Source: SAR202 cluster bacterium bin87
Lineage (GTDB): Bacteria; Chloroflexota; Dehalococcoidia; Lucifugimonadales; UBA3495
Length of the DNA: 64,000 nucleotides
Reading direction: 5' to 3'
Assembly: GCA_002238825.1 (NCBI GenBank)
Contig: MPNC01000002.1
Coordinates: 425,180-489,179 of the forward strand
Shown here piece by piece: positions 1 through 8,614 of this stretch. The stretch's first letter is position 1. Every line of letters begins with the position of its first letter. The translations under genes and the position numbers were made by a program. The notes beneath the pieces were generated by a model. The model was given only the letters and a program-made list of their open reading frames with translations. It was not told the origin of the DNA and searched no databases.

Positions 1-848
1 ACGATTTCCTGGTGCGCTGCAAGGAGCAGGCGGCGCGGCACCAGACCGGCATCCACATGCACCTGGTCGAAAGCCCCTACCAGAAAGATTACGGCATCCG
101 CACCTGGGGCAAAACCCCGGTGGAGCACCTGCAGGACCTGGAGTTCCTCGGACCCGAGGTGTCCTTCGCCCACGCCGTCTGGCTCACCGAGCGGGACATC
201 GACCTGCTGGCGGACGCCGGCGCCACCGTGGCCCACAACGCCAGCTCCAACTTGCGCCTCAAGAACGGTATCGCGCCGGTCAATCCCATGCTGGCCCGGG
301 GCGTCAACGTTGCCATGGGCACCGACAGCACCGCCATCAACGACGACGACGACTTCCTGCAGGAGATGCGACTGGTCAGCAAGCTGCACCGACAGCCGGG
401 GCTGGATCAGCCGGCGATCACCATGGAGCAGGTCCTGACCATGGCCAGCGCCAACGCCGCCGCGCCCACCGGCTTCGGCGATGAAATCGGCGCGCTGGAA
501 GTGGGCCGCCGCGCCGACATGGTGCTGGTCCGCATGGATGCGCTCGAAGACCCGTACCTCGAGGCCGACACGCCGCCGATCGAGGTGGTGCTGGGCCGGG
601 CCAAGTCCAGGGACATCGCCACGGTCATAGTCGACGGTGAGGTACTGCTGCAGGACGGCGCTCACACCCGCGCCAACAAGGCCGACGTCGCCCGCGAACT
701 CCGCGAGCAACTGGCCCGCCCCTTGGATCCCGCGACGCTGGCCACCCGACGCATGGCGGTGCAATTGTCGCCCTACGTCGAGCAGTTCTACCGCAGCCAC
801 CCGCCGGCCATGGGCGAGCCTCACTACATTTACAACGGCCGAACCTAG
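1..848 (+). CDS. amidohydrolase family protein (SAH/MTA deaminase-like), 5' truncated
   Basis: Metal-dependent deaminase or hydrolase of the amidohydrolase superfamily. The reading frame is open to the window edge (frame begins at base 3), so the N-terminal half, with the first HxH metal motif, is missing. Visible motifs: HMHLVES (second histidine pair plus the conserved Glu), AHAVWLTERDI, VAHNASSNLRLKNGIAP and the metal-binding Asp in MGTDSTAINDDDD. These fit the 5-methylthioadenosine/S-adenosylhomocysteine deaminase and chlorohydrolase branch; a substrate cannot be assigned. The C-terminus returns to the small beta domain typical of the family (GRRADMVLV ... VIVDGEVLLQDG). The next gene follows after 21 bases on the same strand, so both are probably co-transcribed. 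Family confidence is high, substrate confidence low. Confidence 0.85.
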   Translation, partial: DFLVRCKEQAARHQTGIHMHLVESPYQKDYGIRTWGKTPVEHLQDLEFLGPEVSFAHAVWLTERDIDLLADAGATVAHNASSNLRLKNGIAPVNPMLARGVNVAMGTDSTAINDDDDFLQEMRLVSKLHRQPGLDQPAITMEQVLTMASANAAAPTGFGDEIGALEVGRRADMVLVRMDALEDPYLEADTPPIEVVLGRAKSRDIATVIVDGEVLLQDGAHTRANKADVARELREQLARPLDPATLATRRMAVQLSPYVEQFYRSHPPAMGEPHYIYNGRT

Positions 849-869
849 TCGCCGCAGTTGGAGAACCCC

Positions 870-2357
870 ATGGTACTGGAACTTGAAACCACCCACGGCG
901 CCATGACCGGCGCCCGCTACATCGAGAGCCTGCGCGACGGACGCGAGGTCTGGCTGGACGGCGAGAAGGTCGCCGACGTGACCACTCACCCGGCAACCGC
1001 CGGCATGGTCCACGAGCTGGCGCGCATCTACGACCTGCAGCATTCGGACAGGTACCGTGACGAGATGACCTTCGTCTCGCCGGACACGGGCAACCGGTGC
1101 AGCCTGTCCTGGCTGCTGCCTCGAAGTCACGAGGACCTGAAGCGGCAGCGACGCAACAGCGAAATCTGGAACGAGGAGTCCTGGGGTCAGCTGGGCCGCA
1201 GCCCCGACATCCTCGCCCCCTACATCAACGGCCTGGTGGCCATCAGCGACGCGCTGGGGCAGGTGAAGCATCCCAAGTGCGACTTCGCCGAAAACGTCAT
1301 CAACTACCACCGCTACTGCATGGAGAACGACCTGTTCCTCACCCACGCGCTGGGCGACCCACAGGTTGACCGCAGCTCGCAACCGCAGAACGAGACCCGC
1401 GCCGAGAGCGAGACCGAGGTCGCCCTGCACGTCGTCGAGGAGACCGCCGACGGCGTCATCGTCCACGGCGCGAAGCAGTTGGCCACCGCCGCGCCCGTCA
1501 GCAACGAGACCTACGTGTCCCTGTCGGCCACCTTCATGCGCCGCTCAGACCCGCGGTTCATCCTGTCGTTCTCAATCCCCACCGACACCCCAGGCATGAA
1601 GATGCTGTGTCGGGAACCGGTGTCCCAATGGGTGGGCAGTTACGGCCATCCCCTGGGCGCAGTGTACGACGAGCAGGACGCCATGCTGTTCTTCGACCAC
1701 GTACTGGTGCCCTGGGACCGCATCTTCATGCTCTACGACTCGGCCCCGTTGCTGCAGCGGTTGGGCTCGGATGCCAACTTCCGCGGATGGGGCAACCTGT
1801 GCCGCATCCACCAGCGCATGAAGGTCATGACCGCCGTCGCCACCCTCATCGCCGAGGCCATCGGGGTCATCGAGTACCGCGAGGTCTCCGCCAAGCTCGG
1901 CGAGATGGCGATGCACGTCGAGATGTGGGAACACGCCATGGACGGCGTGGAGCACAACGCCTACGTGGCCGACAACGGCTTCATGTCCCTGGGTTCGATT
2001 TCCGGCATGAACGTCTACTTCGCCCAGACCTCGCAGCGGATGGTCGAGTTGCTGCGGGAGATCTCCGGCTCCGGCATGATCATGCAGCCCAGCGAGGCCG
2101 ACCTGGCCAACCCCGAGTTTCGACCCTATCTCGACCGTTACATGCCGGGCAAGGGCGTGGGCGTCGAGTACAAGTCCCGCCTGTTCCGCCTCGCCCACGA
2201 CCTCGCCGCCTCGTCCTTCGGCATGCGCCAGGAGATCTACGAGTACTGGCACGGCGGCGACCCCAACCGCAACCGCATCAACCTCCTCCGCAACTACGAC
2301 CAGGCCGACACCACGGAGCGCATCCAGGCGCTGATAGCCGAACCGCTGCGTTCATAA
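870..2357 (+). CDS. 4-hydroxyphenylacetate 3-monooxygenase (HpaB) family flavin monooxygenase
   Basis: Large oxygenase subunit of the HpaB/PvcC family, which uses free reduced flavin supplied by a separate reductase to ortho-hydroxylate phenols. The 495 residues match the usual length and show both HpaB halves: an N-terminal domain beginning with TGARYIESLRDGREVWLDGE and an acyl-CoA-dehydrogenase-like core with KQLATAAPVSNETYVS and SYGHPLGAVYDEQDAMLFF. I start at ATG 870 because GGAG lies six bases upstream; a TTG at 858 overlaps that Shine-Dalgarno sequence. No flavin reductase is in the window. With the LigB-type dioxygenase just downstream on the opposite strand, a hydroxylation then ring-cleavage route is plausible, but the substrate is unknown. 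Confidence 0.88.
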   Translation: MVLELETTHGAMTGARYIESLRDGREVWLDGEKVADVTTHPATAGMVHELARIYDLQHSDRYRDEMTFVSPDTGNRCSLSWLLPRSHEDLKRQRRNSEIWNEESWGQLGRSPDILAPYINGLVAISDALGQVKHPKCDFAENVINYHRYCMENDLFLTHALGDPQVDRSSQPQNETRAESETEVALHVVEETADGVIVHGAKQLATAAPVSNETYVSLSATFMRRSDPRFILSFSIPTDTPGMKMLCREPVSQWVGSYGHPLGAVYDEQDAMLFFDHVLVPWDRIFMLYDSAPLLQRLGSDANFRGWGNLCRIHQRMKVMTAVATLIAEAIGVIEYREVSAKLGEMAMHVEMWEHAMDGVEHNAYVADNGFMSLGSISGMNVYFAQTSQRMVELLREISGSGMIMQPSEADLANPEFRPYLDRYMPGKGVGVEYKSRLFRLAHDLAASSFGMRQEIYEYWHGGDPNRNRINLLRNYDQADTTERIQALIAEPLRS

Positions 2358-2380
2358 CGCAGACAAACCTTGTCCAAATT

Positions 2381-2408
2381 GTAGGGGCGAATAATTATTC
2401 GCCCCTAC
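2381..2408. repeat. 28-bp perfect palindrome, copy 1
   Basis: Perfect inverted repeat: arm GTAGGGGCGAATAA followed directly by its complement. It lies between the convergent ends of the HpaB-like gene and the LigB-like gene. Related copies are at 5670-5697, 46376-46403 and 47505-47532. It could act as a bidirectional terminator or mRNA 3' stabiliser; no T-tract follows. Confidence 0.85.
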
Positions 2409-2451
2409 ACGATTCGGCGTTACGGCGACGGCCACGCCGCCAACCTGCGGT

Positions 2452-3447
2452 CTACCCCCAGGTGGCAAACCCCATGGCGCAGCCCGTCCCCGCCGGTGAG
2501 CGGTAGCATGGCACGTAGTCGACCACGTCCATGTCCAGGTGCTCGGTGGCGCCGGTGACGACGATCCAGTTGCGGATCTCGGAACTGCCAGAGTTGATCT
2601 TTTCGCGCGGCAGCGCCATGAGCTTGTCCACGCTCTTGGCCTGCATCCCGGCCAGCGCCTGCTGGTCCAGTTCTTCGTCCACCACGAAGTGGCTCAACCC
2701 ACCGGACGCGAGGATGCCCACCCGGATGTCCTGCGGCCACGACTCGATGGCCGAGCGCAGCGCCTGTCCCAGGTTGAAGCACCGCTTGGGCGTCGGCTGG
2801 TTGGGCGGATAGTAGGTGTTGAGCATGACCGGAACCGTCGGCAGTATCCCATCCGTCATCAGGCGGTTGTACACGTAGCCGAAAGCGTGCCCGATGCCGC
2901 CGCGCTCTCCCCGTCCACGGGTGGGGTCGAGGAACTTCGAGGAGCCCACGTCGAACTCGGCGTCCATCAGGCTGTCGATGATGTGCAGGCCCAGCGCTGA
3001 GTCGGTAGGCACCTGCGTGTCCTCCGTGCTGTAGCCGATAAGATTCATGCCGCCGGTGGACGGCCCGGCCTCATGGCCGGACACCTTCACCTCGTCGCCC
3101 CAGTAGACGCAAAAGGCCGGCATGTTGTCGTCCAGCAGGTACTCATGCTGGTCGTCGCCCACCATCACCAGCACGTCCAGCTTGGCGTCGTACAGTTTCT
3201 TTGACAGGTGAGCGATGGCCTTCTGGTTCTGCTCGTGCCGTTTCGCGAACTTTTCCGGCGTGATCTCTTTCGCGATGCGCTCGGTGTCGGTTCGGGCCAG
3301 CAGGTCCTCGAAGTTGGTGGTGATGCCGTCGGTTCCGATCAGCTCCAGATGCCCCTTGTCCCTTTCACCACGGCCAGCCCAGCCTTCCGGTGGAGTGCTC
3401 AGTTGCGGACTGTGGGAGGAGGCCAGGCCCAGTACCAGTTCTGCCAT
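2452..3447 (-). CDS. class III extradiol ring-cleavage dioxygenase, LigB-like subunit
   Basis: 331-residue member of the LigB superfamily of non-haem Fe(II) dioxygenases (protocatechuate 4,5-dioxygenase beta, gallate dioxygenase, DOPA dioxygenase relatives). The first metal histidine is at residue 12 in SSHSPQL, the position of the LigB ligand, and GDDQHE (about residues 97-102) resembles the second active-site segment. AAAGGAG sits six bases before ATG 3447. It is divergent from the GMC gene across 277 bases, so a shared regulatory region is likely. Two further paralogues occur at 46430-47476 and 47555-48589, but this copy has diverged strongly from both. The ring substrate is unknown. Confidence 0.85.
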   Translation of the reverse strand: MAELVLGLASSHSPQLSTPPEGWAGRGERDKGHLELIGTDGITTNFEDLLARTDTERIAKEITPEKFAKRHEQNQKAIAHLSKKLYDAKLDVLVMVGDDQHEYLLDDNMPAFCVYWGDEVKVSGHEAGPSTGGMNLIGYSTEDTQVPTDSALGLHIIDSLMDAEFDVGSSKFLDPTRGRGERGGIGHAFGYVYNRLMTDGILPTVPVMLNTYYPPNQPTPKRCFNLGQALRSAIESWPQDIRVGILASGGLSHFVVDEELDQQALAGMQAKSVDKLMALPREKINSGSSEIRNWIVVTGATEHLDMDVVDYVPCYRSPAGTGCAMGFATWG

Positions 3448-3724
3448 TGTGCGTCTCCTTTAATTGGTCGTTGCTTTCATCAGCAGTGCGCGTGTCCGGG
3501 GACGTAGGAACGCCGGCCGGAACCCGATTTTCGGCCTATTCTACCGTATCAGCGTCACGACCGGGCACGCGAGCAAACTGCAGCCGGCGCCTTCGTCTCG
3601 CTTGCGCCCCTCGTGGCCCGTGTATATCATTGCGGCAGTACGGAATCCACCGCCGCATCGCCGCCGTCGGCCAATTACCATCTGGCGGTGAGCCTACTAA
3701 CGTGACCAAAGGAGCGAGACTGGT

Positions 3725-5275
3725 ATGAAGTACGATTACATCGTTATTGGGGCGGGTTCCGCTGGCTCGATTATCGCCAGCCGCCTGACCGAGGACCACA
3801 GCACCAGCGTGCTGCTGATCGAGGCTGGCCCCGACTATCCCGAGTTTGAGCACCTGCCGGAAGAGGTCAAGTTCGGCTACAACACCGAGATCGACATCAT
3901 GGTCAGCGACCACAACTGGCAGTTCGTCGGCAAGGGCACCGACACCTCTCCGGAGATCATGGTACCCCGGGGCAAGGTGACCGGCGGTTCCAGCGCCATC
4001 AACGGCCAGGTGTTCCTGCGCGGCGTGCCCGAGGACTACGACGGCTGGGCCTCCGAAGGCAACGACGAGTGGGCCTACACCAAGCTGCTTCCCATCTTCC
4101 GCCGGATCGAAACCGACACCGACTACGGCAACGATGACTTCCACGGCGGCGACGGCCCCATCGTCATGCACCGCTTCGCCCGCGAGACCTGGCTGCCCGC
4201 TCAGAACGCCTTCAGCGCCGCCTGCGTCGCGGCCGGCTTCCCGGAGACTTGGGACCACAACCACCCCGATTCCTACGGCGTTGGCCCCACCCCCTTCAAC
4301 AACCCCAACGGCATCCGGATGAGCACCAACCTCGGCTACCTCTCCGAATCCCGCCACCGGCTGAACCTGACCATCAAGGCCAACTGCCACGTCCACCGCA
4401 TCCTCTTCGACGGCAACAAGGCTGTTGGCGTCCAGCTGGAATCTGGCGGCGAGACTTTCGTGGCCGAGGCCGACGAGATCGTCCTCAGCAGCGGCGCCAT
4501 CGGCTCGCCCCACATCCTGATGCTGTCGGGCATCGGTCCGGCCGAACACCTGCGCGAAATGGGCATTCCAGTGATCCAGGATGCGCCGGGCGTCGGCCAG
4601 AACCTCCGCGACCATCCCACCGTCTGGTGCACCTGGCGCACCAAACCCGAGGTTGAACTCGACGGCCTGGCTCCGCGCTCGCAGTTGTGCCTGCGTTACA
4701 CCGCCGACGGCTCGGAACTGCGCAACGACATGAAGATCAGCATGCAGTCCTTCGCCACCGAGCGCATCAACCGCGGCGGCGACCGCATGGTGCCGCTGGG
4801 CATTCGCATGACCGCCGGCATCCAGTTGGCCGCCGGCGCCGGCCATATGCGATTGCAGTCCACCGACCCGTACGAGCAGCCCTTCCTGGACTACAACTAT
4901 CTGAAAGAAGAGTCGGACCGGGTGCGCCTTCGCGATTCGGTAAAGCTGTGCATCCAACTGGCCGAGGACGAAAACTTCCGCGACCTGATCCAGGAGAGGA
5001 CCGAGCCGCCAGCGGACGCCACCGCAAGCGACGATGCGCTGGACGCCTGGATCGCCCGGGAGGTCACGACCTCACAGCACATCTCCGGCACCTGCAAGAT
5101 GGGGCCGGACAGCGACCCCATGGCCGTGGTTGATCAGTATGGCAAGGTCAAGGGCGTAACCAACCTGCGCGTCGCCGACGCCAGCGTCATGCCCGACTGC
5201 ATCCGCGCCAACACCAACGTCACCTCCATGACCATCGGCGAGCGCGTCGCCGAGTTCATCAAGGAAGGACGGTAA
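3725..5275 (+). CDS. GMC family FAD-dependent oxidoreductase (choline/alcohol dehydrogenase-like)
   Basis: Glucose-methanol-choline flavoprotein of 516 residues that oxidises an alcohol. The Rossmann motif GAGSAG is at residues 9-14, followed by the Glu of LIEAGPD that binds the FAD ribose. The GMC signature is seen in GKVTGGSSAINGQVFLRG, a second in SSGAIGSPHILMLSGIGPA, and the C-terminal catalytic region in HISGTCKMGP and IRANTNVTSMTIGERVA. AAAGGAG lies ten bases before ATG 3725. A paralogue of similar length is at 24471-26030. Substrate is not predictable; family members act on choline, polyethylene glycol, long-chain alcohols and lignin-derived alcohols. Confidence 0.9.
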   Translation: MKYDYIVIGAGSAGSIIASRLTEDHSTSVLLIEAGPDYPEFEHLPEEVKFGYNTEIDIMVSDHNWQFVGKGTDTSPEIMVPRGKVTGGSSAINGQVFLRGVPEDYDGWASEGNDEWAYTKLLPIFRRIETDTDYGNDDFHGGDGPIVMHRFARETWLPAQNAFSAACVAAGFPETWDHNHPDSYGVGPTPFNNPNGIRMSTNLGYLSESRHRLNLTIKANCHVHRILFDGNKAVGVQLESGGETFVAEADEIVLSSGAIGSPHILMLSGIGPAEHLREMGIPVIQDAPGVGQNLRDHPTVWCTWRTKPEVELDGLAPRSQLCLRYTADGSELRNDMKISMQSFATERINRGGDRMVPLGIRMTAGIQLAAGAGHMRLQSTDPYEQPFLDYNYLKEESDRVRLRDSVKLCIQLAEDENFRDLIQERTEPPADATASDDALDAWIAREVTTSQHISGTCKMGPDSDPMAVVDQYGKVKGVTNLRVADASVMPDCIRANTNVTSMTIGERVAEFIKEGR

Positions 5276-5284
5276 GAGACTATA

Positions 5285-5313
5285 CGCGGGGGCGGAGGGT
5301 CTTCGTCCCCGCG
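5285..5313 (+). terminator. GC-rich hairpin after GMC gene
   Basis: CGCGGGG (5285-5291) pairs with CCCCGCG (5307-5313) ten bases after the GMC stop codon. No T-tract follows, so it may act as a factor-dependent terminator or 3' stabiliser. Confidence 0.4.
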
Positions 5314-5326
5314 AACAGGCTTGATC

Positions 5327-5641
5327 ATGCCACCTGCTCGGAAATGGGAACGCATCGAGGACTTGGCGGTACTTCACCTGTATCGCGGCAAAGTGGCTTT
5401 CGACAGCCGCGAAGTCGCCGCCCTGGCCGCAGCACTGGAGCGCAGCCCCAAGTCCATCGGCACCCGAATCCAGGCCTTCGCCGGACTGGACCCGGCTAAC
5501 CCGTATTCCCCGTCCGGCAAGGCCACGGCCCTCACCCAATCGGTCTGGGCCGAATACCTCGCCGACCGCACCGCCATCGCGGTGGAAGGCCAGCGAGCCT
5601 ACCTGGGCATACTGAACCGGTATGCGATGGGCCGGCCGTAG
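5327..5641 (+). CDS. small protein with a domain like the N-terminal part of some HNH endonucleases
   Basis: About 104 residues. The segment LYRGKVAFDSREVAALAAALERSPKSIGTRIQAFAGLDP follows the pattern of a small helical module seen N-terminal to HNH nucleases, where the usual core reads LGRSPGSVAMKLVNFASLDP. Here the module stands alone: no HNH motif follows. ATG 5327 is preferred over TTG 5321, although neither has a good ribosome binding site. It stands alone between a forward GMC gene and a reverse VOC gene. Role unknown; DNA binding is inference from the module. Confidence 0.6.
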   Translation: MPPARKWERIEDLAVLHLYRGKVAFDSREVAALAAALERSPKSIGTRIQAFAGLDPANPYSPSGKATALTQSVWAEYLADRTAIAVEGQRAYLGILNRYAMGRP

Positions 5642-5669
5642 AGCCGACCCGACAAACACGGGCAAAAAC

Positions 5670-5697
5670 GTAGGGGCGAATGATTATTCGCCCCCAA
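5670..5697. repeat. 28-bp palindrome, copy 2 (imperfect)
   Basis: Same family as 2381-2408, with a few mismatches (GTAGGGGCGAATGATTATTC then CGCCCC). It lies in the convergent gap between the genes ending at 5641 and 5721. Confidence 0.8.
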
Positions 5698-5720
5698 TTG
5701 ATTCCGCGTGTCCTCGTGGG

Positions 5721-6116
5721 CTAGACGAGTACGCCAAACCCTGACCTGGTGCAGATTTCCAGCCGGTTGTGGTCCGGGTCGTGGAAGTAGAAGGCCTGCT
5801 GCCCGTCGTGGCGGGTCTGGATGTCGGTGCATTCCACGCCGATATTCTGCAACTCATCGCGCGCTGCGGAGATGTCGTCCACCTCGAACGCGGTGTGATG
5901 CGAAGGCGCGGACGGCGCGTCCGGGTTTTCGATGATGTGGACCATGGCCCCGCTCGGAAGCTGCAGCCAGTACAGGTTGTCGCTGTCCACCATCTTCGGG
6001 ATCTGCTTGACGCCCAGGACTTCCTGATACCACTTCAGGGCGATGTCCTTGTCCCGGACGTTGTAGGTGATGTGGTTGATCGCCTTCAGGCGGATGTTGT
6101 CGGCGTTGAGTCCCAT
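5721..6116 (-). CDS. VOC (glyoxalase/dioxygenase) family protein
   Basis: 131-residue vicinal-oxygen-chelate protein with two beta-alpha-beta-beta-beta units. Metal-ligand candidates are the His in INHITYNVRD (about residue 15), the His in HHTAFEVDD and the Glu in DPDHNRLEI near the C-terminus. TGGAGGG lies just before ATG 6116. The family includes glyoxalase I, extradiol dioxygenases, epimerases and resistance proteins; this length suits a single-domain lyase or dioxygenase-like enzyme. It is followed by the ACMSD-like gene on the same strand (upstream in transcription, gap 43 bases), so the two probably form one operon. Confidence 0.8.
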   Translation of the reverse strand: MGLNADNIRLKAINHITYNVRDKDIALKWYQEVLGVKQIPKMVDSDNLYWLQLPSGAMVHIIENPDAPSAPSHHTAFEVDDISAARDELQNIGVECTDIQTRHDGQQAFYFHDPDHNRLEICTRSGFGVLV

Positions 6117-6159
6117 AAGGTTTCCCTCCAGGTAGTCAGGGTTGTGCGGTTTGGTTTCG

Positions 6160-7131
6160 TCAGATTTCCAGCAGCCTCTCCAGGTTGCCGAAGAGGATGG
6201 CGTCTTTTTCGTCGCGGGTCAGGCTGTCCAGGCCGAGGAGCCAGGACACCGGCCAGTCGGCGGCCATGTCAAAGGGCCAGTCCGTCCCGAACACCACCTG
6301 CTCGATGCCCACCATGTCGATGAGCATGCGCAGGCCGTCTTCGCTGTGGGTCAGGCAGTCGTAGTAGAAACGACCGAGATACGCGCTGGGCGGCTGGTCA
6401 ATGTTGGCTCGAGCCTCCGGCCGCACCTGCCAGCCCCGGTCCATGCGTCCAATGCCGTAGCAGGCGTAGCCGCCGCCGTGACACAGGCATACCCGCAGAC
6501 CGGGGTAGCGGTCCATCACCCCGCCGAAAACGAAGGACGCGTAGGTGATCGCCCGGTCGGCCAGGTTGCCGATGGTGTTGGGCAGGTGGTAGCGGTTCAG
6601 CCGCTCGGAGACCACGGTATCGCCGCCCTGGTGGACCAGGAACATCGCTCCCAGGCGCTCCGCGGTCGCCCAAAGTGGCTGGAAGACCGGATCGTCGAAG
6701 GTGCGGCCGTTCACGTGGTCGCCGATCATGGCGCCCTTCAGCCCAAGTTCCTCGACCGCTCGCGTAAGTTCCTCGATTGCCGCGCCCACATCCTGCATCG
6801 GCAGGTGGGCCAGGCCCGCAAAACGATCCGGATACTCTTCGGTCAGTTGCGCGACATAGTCGTTGCACTCCCGGTGCATGGCCATGGTCTGGTCCACGGT
6901 CAGGTCGTAGAAGTACATGTTGGCGTTGGTCGACAGCACGTGAACATCCACGCCCAACGAGTTCATGTCGGCAATCCGCTGCTCCGGCGTCCAGAAGGTG
7001 CGCGGGTTGTACCGGTGCTGGTTATAAAGCTGGGGCGCGGTGACCCCAAACCAGTTTTCGCCGCTCTGCATTGCCCGCAGCGCGCTGGCTGGCGTTATGT
7101 GCGCATGGACATCGAGCACGCGTACTGCCAT
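6160..7131 (-). CDS. amidohydrolase-2 family protein (aminocarboxymuconate-semialdehyde decarboxylase-like)
   Basis: 323-residue TIM-barrel metalloenzyme of the ACMSD / amidohydrolase_2 family, which decarboxylates or hydrolyses ring-cleavage products. The metal HxH is DVHAH (residues 9 and 11), further ligands are the His in FLVHQGG, the His in CLCHGGG and the Asp in VFGTDWPFDM. In known pathways such enzymes act after extradiol cleavage, which fits its position beside LigB-, HpaB- and VOC-type genes. Substrate unknown. It is first in a two-gene reverse-strand operon with the VOC gene. Confidence 0.85.
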   Translation of the reverse strand: MAVRVLDVHAHITPASALRAMQSGENWFGVTAPQLYNQHRYNPRTFWTPEQRIADMNSLGVDVHVLSTNANMYFYDLTVDQTMAMHRECNDYVAQLTEEYPDRFAGLAHLPMQDVGAAIEELTRAVEELGLKGAMIGDHVNGRTFDDPVFQPLWATAERLGAMFLVHQGGDTVVSERLNRYHLPNTIGNLADRAITYASFVFGGVMDRYPGLRVCLCHGGGYACYGIGRMDRGWQVRPEARANIDQPPSAYLGRFYYDCLTHSEDGLRMLIDMVGIEQVVFGTDWPFDMAADWPVSWLLGLDSLTRDEKDAILFGNLERLLEI

Positions 7132-7252
7132 TGTCGGTTCGCTCCTGTATGGTCGCAGTCGCCTAAGCCAATGCGGCTATCAGGCAATGGACGTTGCGGT
7201 GAATTATAGCCGCTTTGGTTTCATCCGTCAGGACGCTGCTCAGCCCGCCCAT

Positions 7253-7417
7253 GGCCTTTCCAAAGTCATTGCGAGAAGCCATCACCCCTGTAATTGCGAG
7301 GAGCGAAAGCGACGTGGCAATCCCGTCGATGCAATAATGCTTTCCCGTATGAGTCATGCTCCCGAAGCGAGATTGCCGCGCCGCGCTCGCAATGACAAAA
7401 GCTGCTTTGGAAAGGCC
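7253..7417. repeat. long-hairpin dispersed repeat (GTCATTGCGAG family), copy 1
   Basis: Inner arms GTCATTGCGAG (7265-7275) and CTCGCAATGAC (7386-7396) are perfect complements, and the outer arms GGCCTTTCCAAAG (7253-7265) and CTTTGGAAAGGCC (7405-7417) pair again. It fills much of the 383-base gap between the divergent genes at 7131 and 7515; the rest of the gap shows nothing I can name. Confidence 0.8.
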
Positions 7418-7514
7418 CTGCAGCCCGGCGATTGGGACATCAAAACCAACGCCTGTTATTATATTTTCGCCACTGCGACTGCACTGGCAATTCGCCACTC
7501 CGGACCTTGTTTGC

Positions 7515-8588
7515 ATGACTACCCCTGCTCCACGCGACCAGCACCCGTACTTCATGTACGACGCCATCGCCGCCCAACCCGACGCCATCCACGCGGTCAT
7601 CACTACACAGAAAGAACTCTGTGCGGAGGTCGCCGAGGTTCTGGCGCAAAAACGCCGCATCTACGTGGTGGGCATCGGCACGTCCTGGCACGCCGCGCTG
7701 GTCGGCGCATCCATCCTGGACGCTGGACACGAGGCGTTCCCGTGCAATTCTTTCGAGTTCTGCGTTTCTCCACCTCGCGTCACGGCCGACGACGCGGTGA
7801 TCGTCATCAGCCATCGGGGCACTAAGCGGTCGTCGTACGACGCGCTGGACGTTGCCAACGGTCTCGGGGCTTACACGGTGGCCATCACCTCCACCGATCC
7901 GGGTCCGCGCATCCAGGCCGCCGACGCCGGTATTCGCACCGTGGAGCAGGAGAAATCGGCCGCTTTCACCATAAGCTACACCACCGCGCTCACGGCGCTG
8001 GCCATGCTCAACCTGGGCATTGCCGGTTACCTGGATGATTCAACAAACGGCCTCGGCGCGTTTCCACAACAGGTAGCCGATATCCTCGCTGACGAGGACG
8101 CAGTTCGCCAGGTGGTCGCCGGTCATCACGCGCGACGCAGGTTCATCTCCGCCGGCTGGGGAGCCAGCCGCGCCAACGCCTACGAGGTTGCGCTCAAGAT
8201 CAAGGAGACCAGCCGCGCTGACTGCGAGGGTTTTCAGACCGAGCAGTTGCTCCACGGGCCTTTCTGCTCACTGGATTCCGACTGCTTGCTGACGCTCATC
8301 GCTCCGGATGCAGAGGACCGCGGCCGCTCCGTGGACCTGGCGCTGGCTGCCCGGGAACTGGGCGCTCCGGTGTGGGCGCTCACCAACCGCGCTGACGGAA
8401 ATCTGGAGAATGCTGGTGCGCTCACCTTCCCTTTGCCCAATTGCCCCGAACACCTGATGCCGATTGCCAGCGTGGTGCCGCTGCAGCTTTTCACTTACCA
8501 CCTGGCCCTGGCTCGTGGAACACATCCCGACCTGTTCCAGCAGGACGACCCGCTCCAGGCCGCGGCCCGCACCCACTACGATCTCTAG
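7515..8588 (+). CDS. SIS domain protein (GlmS isomerase-domain-like, no glutaminase domain)
   Basis: 357 residues with two sugar-isomerase (SIS) domains in tandem: the first contains VVGIGTSWHAALVGASILD and VISHRGTKRSSYD, the second SAGWGASRANAYEVALKIKE and TEQLLHGPFCSL. This matches the isomerase half of glucosamine-6-phosphate synthase and related aldose/ketose deaminase-isomerases such as FrlB/AgaS; the N-terminal glutamine amidotransferase is absent. The start is ATG 7515. It precedes a CMD-family gene by 26 bases. Phosphosugar binding is likely; the exact sugar is unknown. Confidence 0.8.
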   Translation: MTTPAPRDQHPYFMYDAIAAQPDAIHAVITTQKELCAEVAEVLAQKRRIYVVGIGTSWHAALVGASILDAGHEAFPCNSFEFCVSPPRVTADDAVIVISHRGTKRSSYDALDVANGLGAYTVAITSTDPGPRIQAADAGIRTVEQEKSAAFTISYTTALTALAMLNLGIAGYLDDSTNGLGAFPQQVADILADEDAVRQVVAGHHARRRFISAGWGASRANAYEVALKIKETSRADCEGFQTEQLLHGPFCSLDSDCLLTLIAPDAEDRGRSVDLALAARELGAPVWALTNRADGNLENAGALTFPLPNCPEHLMPIASVVPLQLFTYHLALARGTHPDLFQQDDPLQAAARTHYDL

Positions 8589-8614
8589 AATCCAATCCGA
8601 CCCAGGAGGCCACC

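Noticed and set aside
3536-4957. 473-codon reverse open frame
   Set aside because: Antisense shadow of the GMC oxidoreductase gene.
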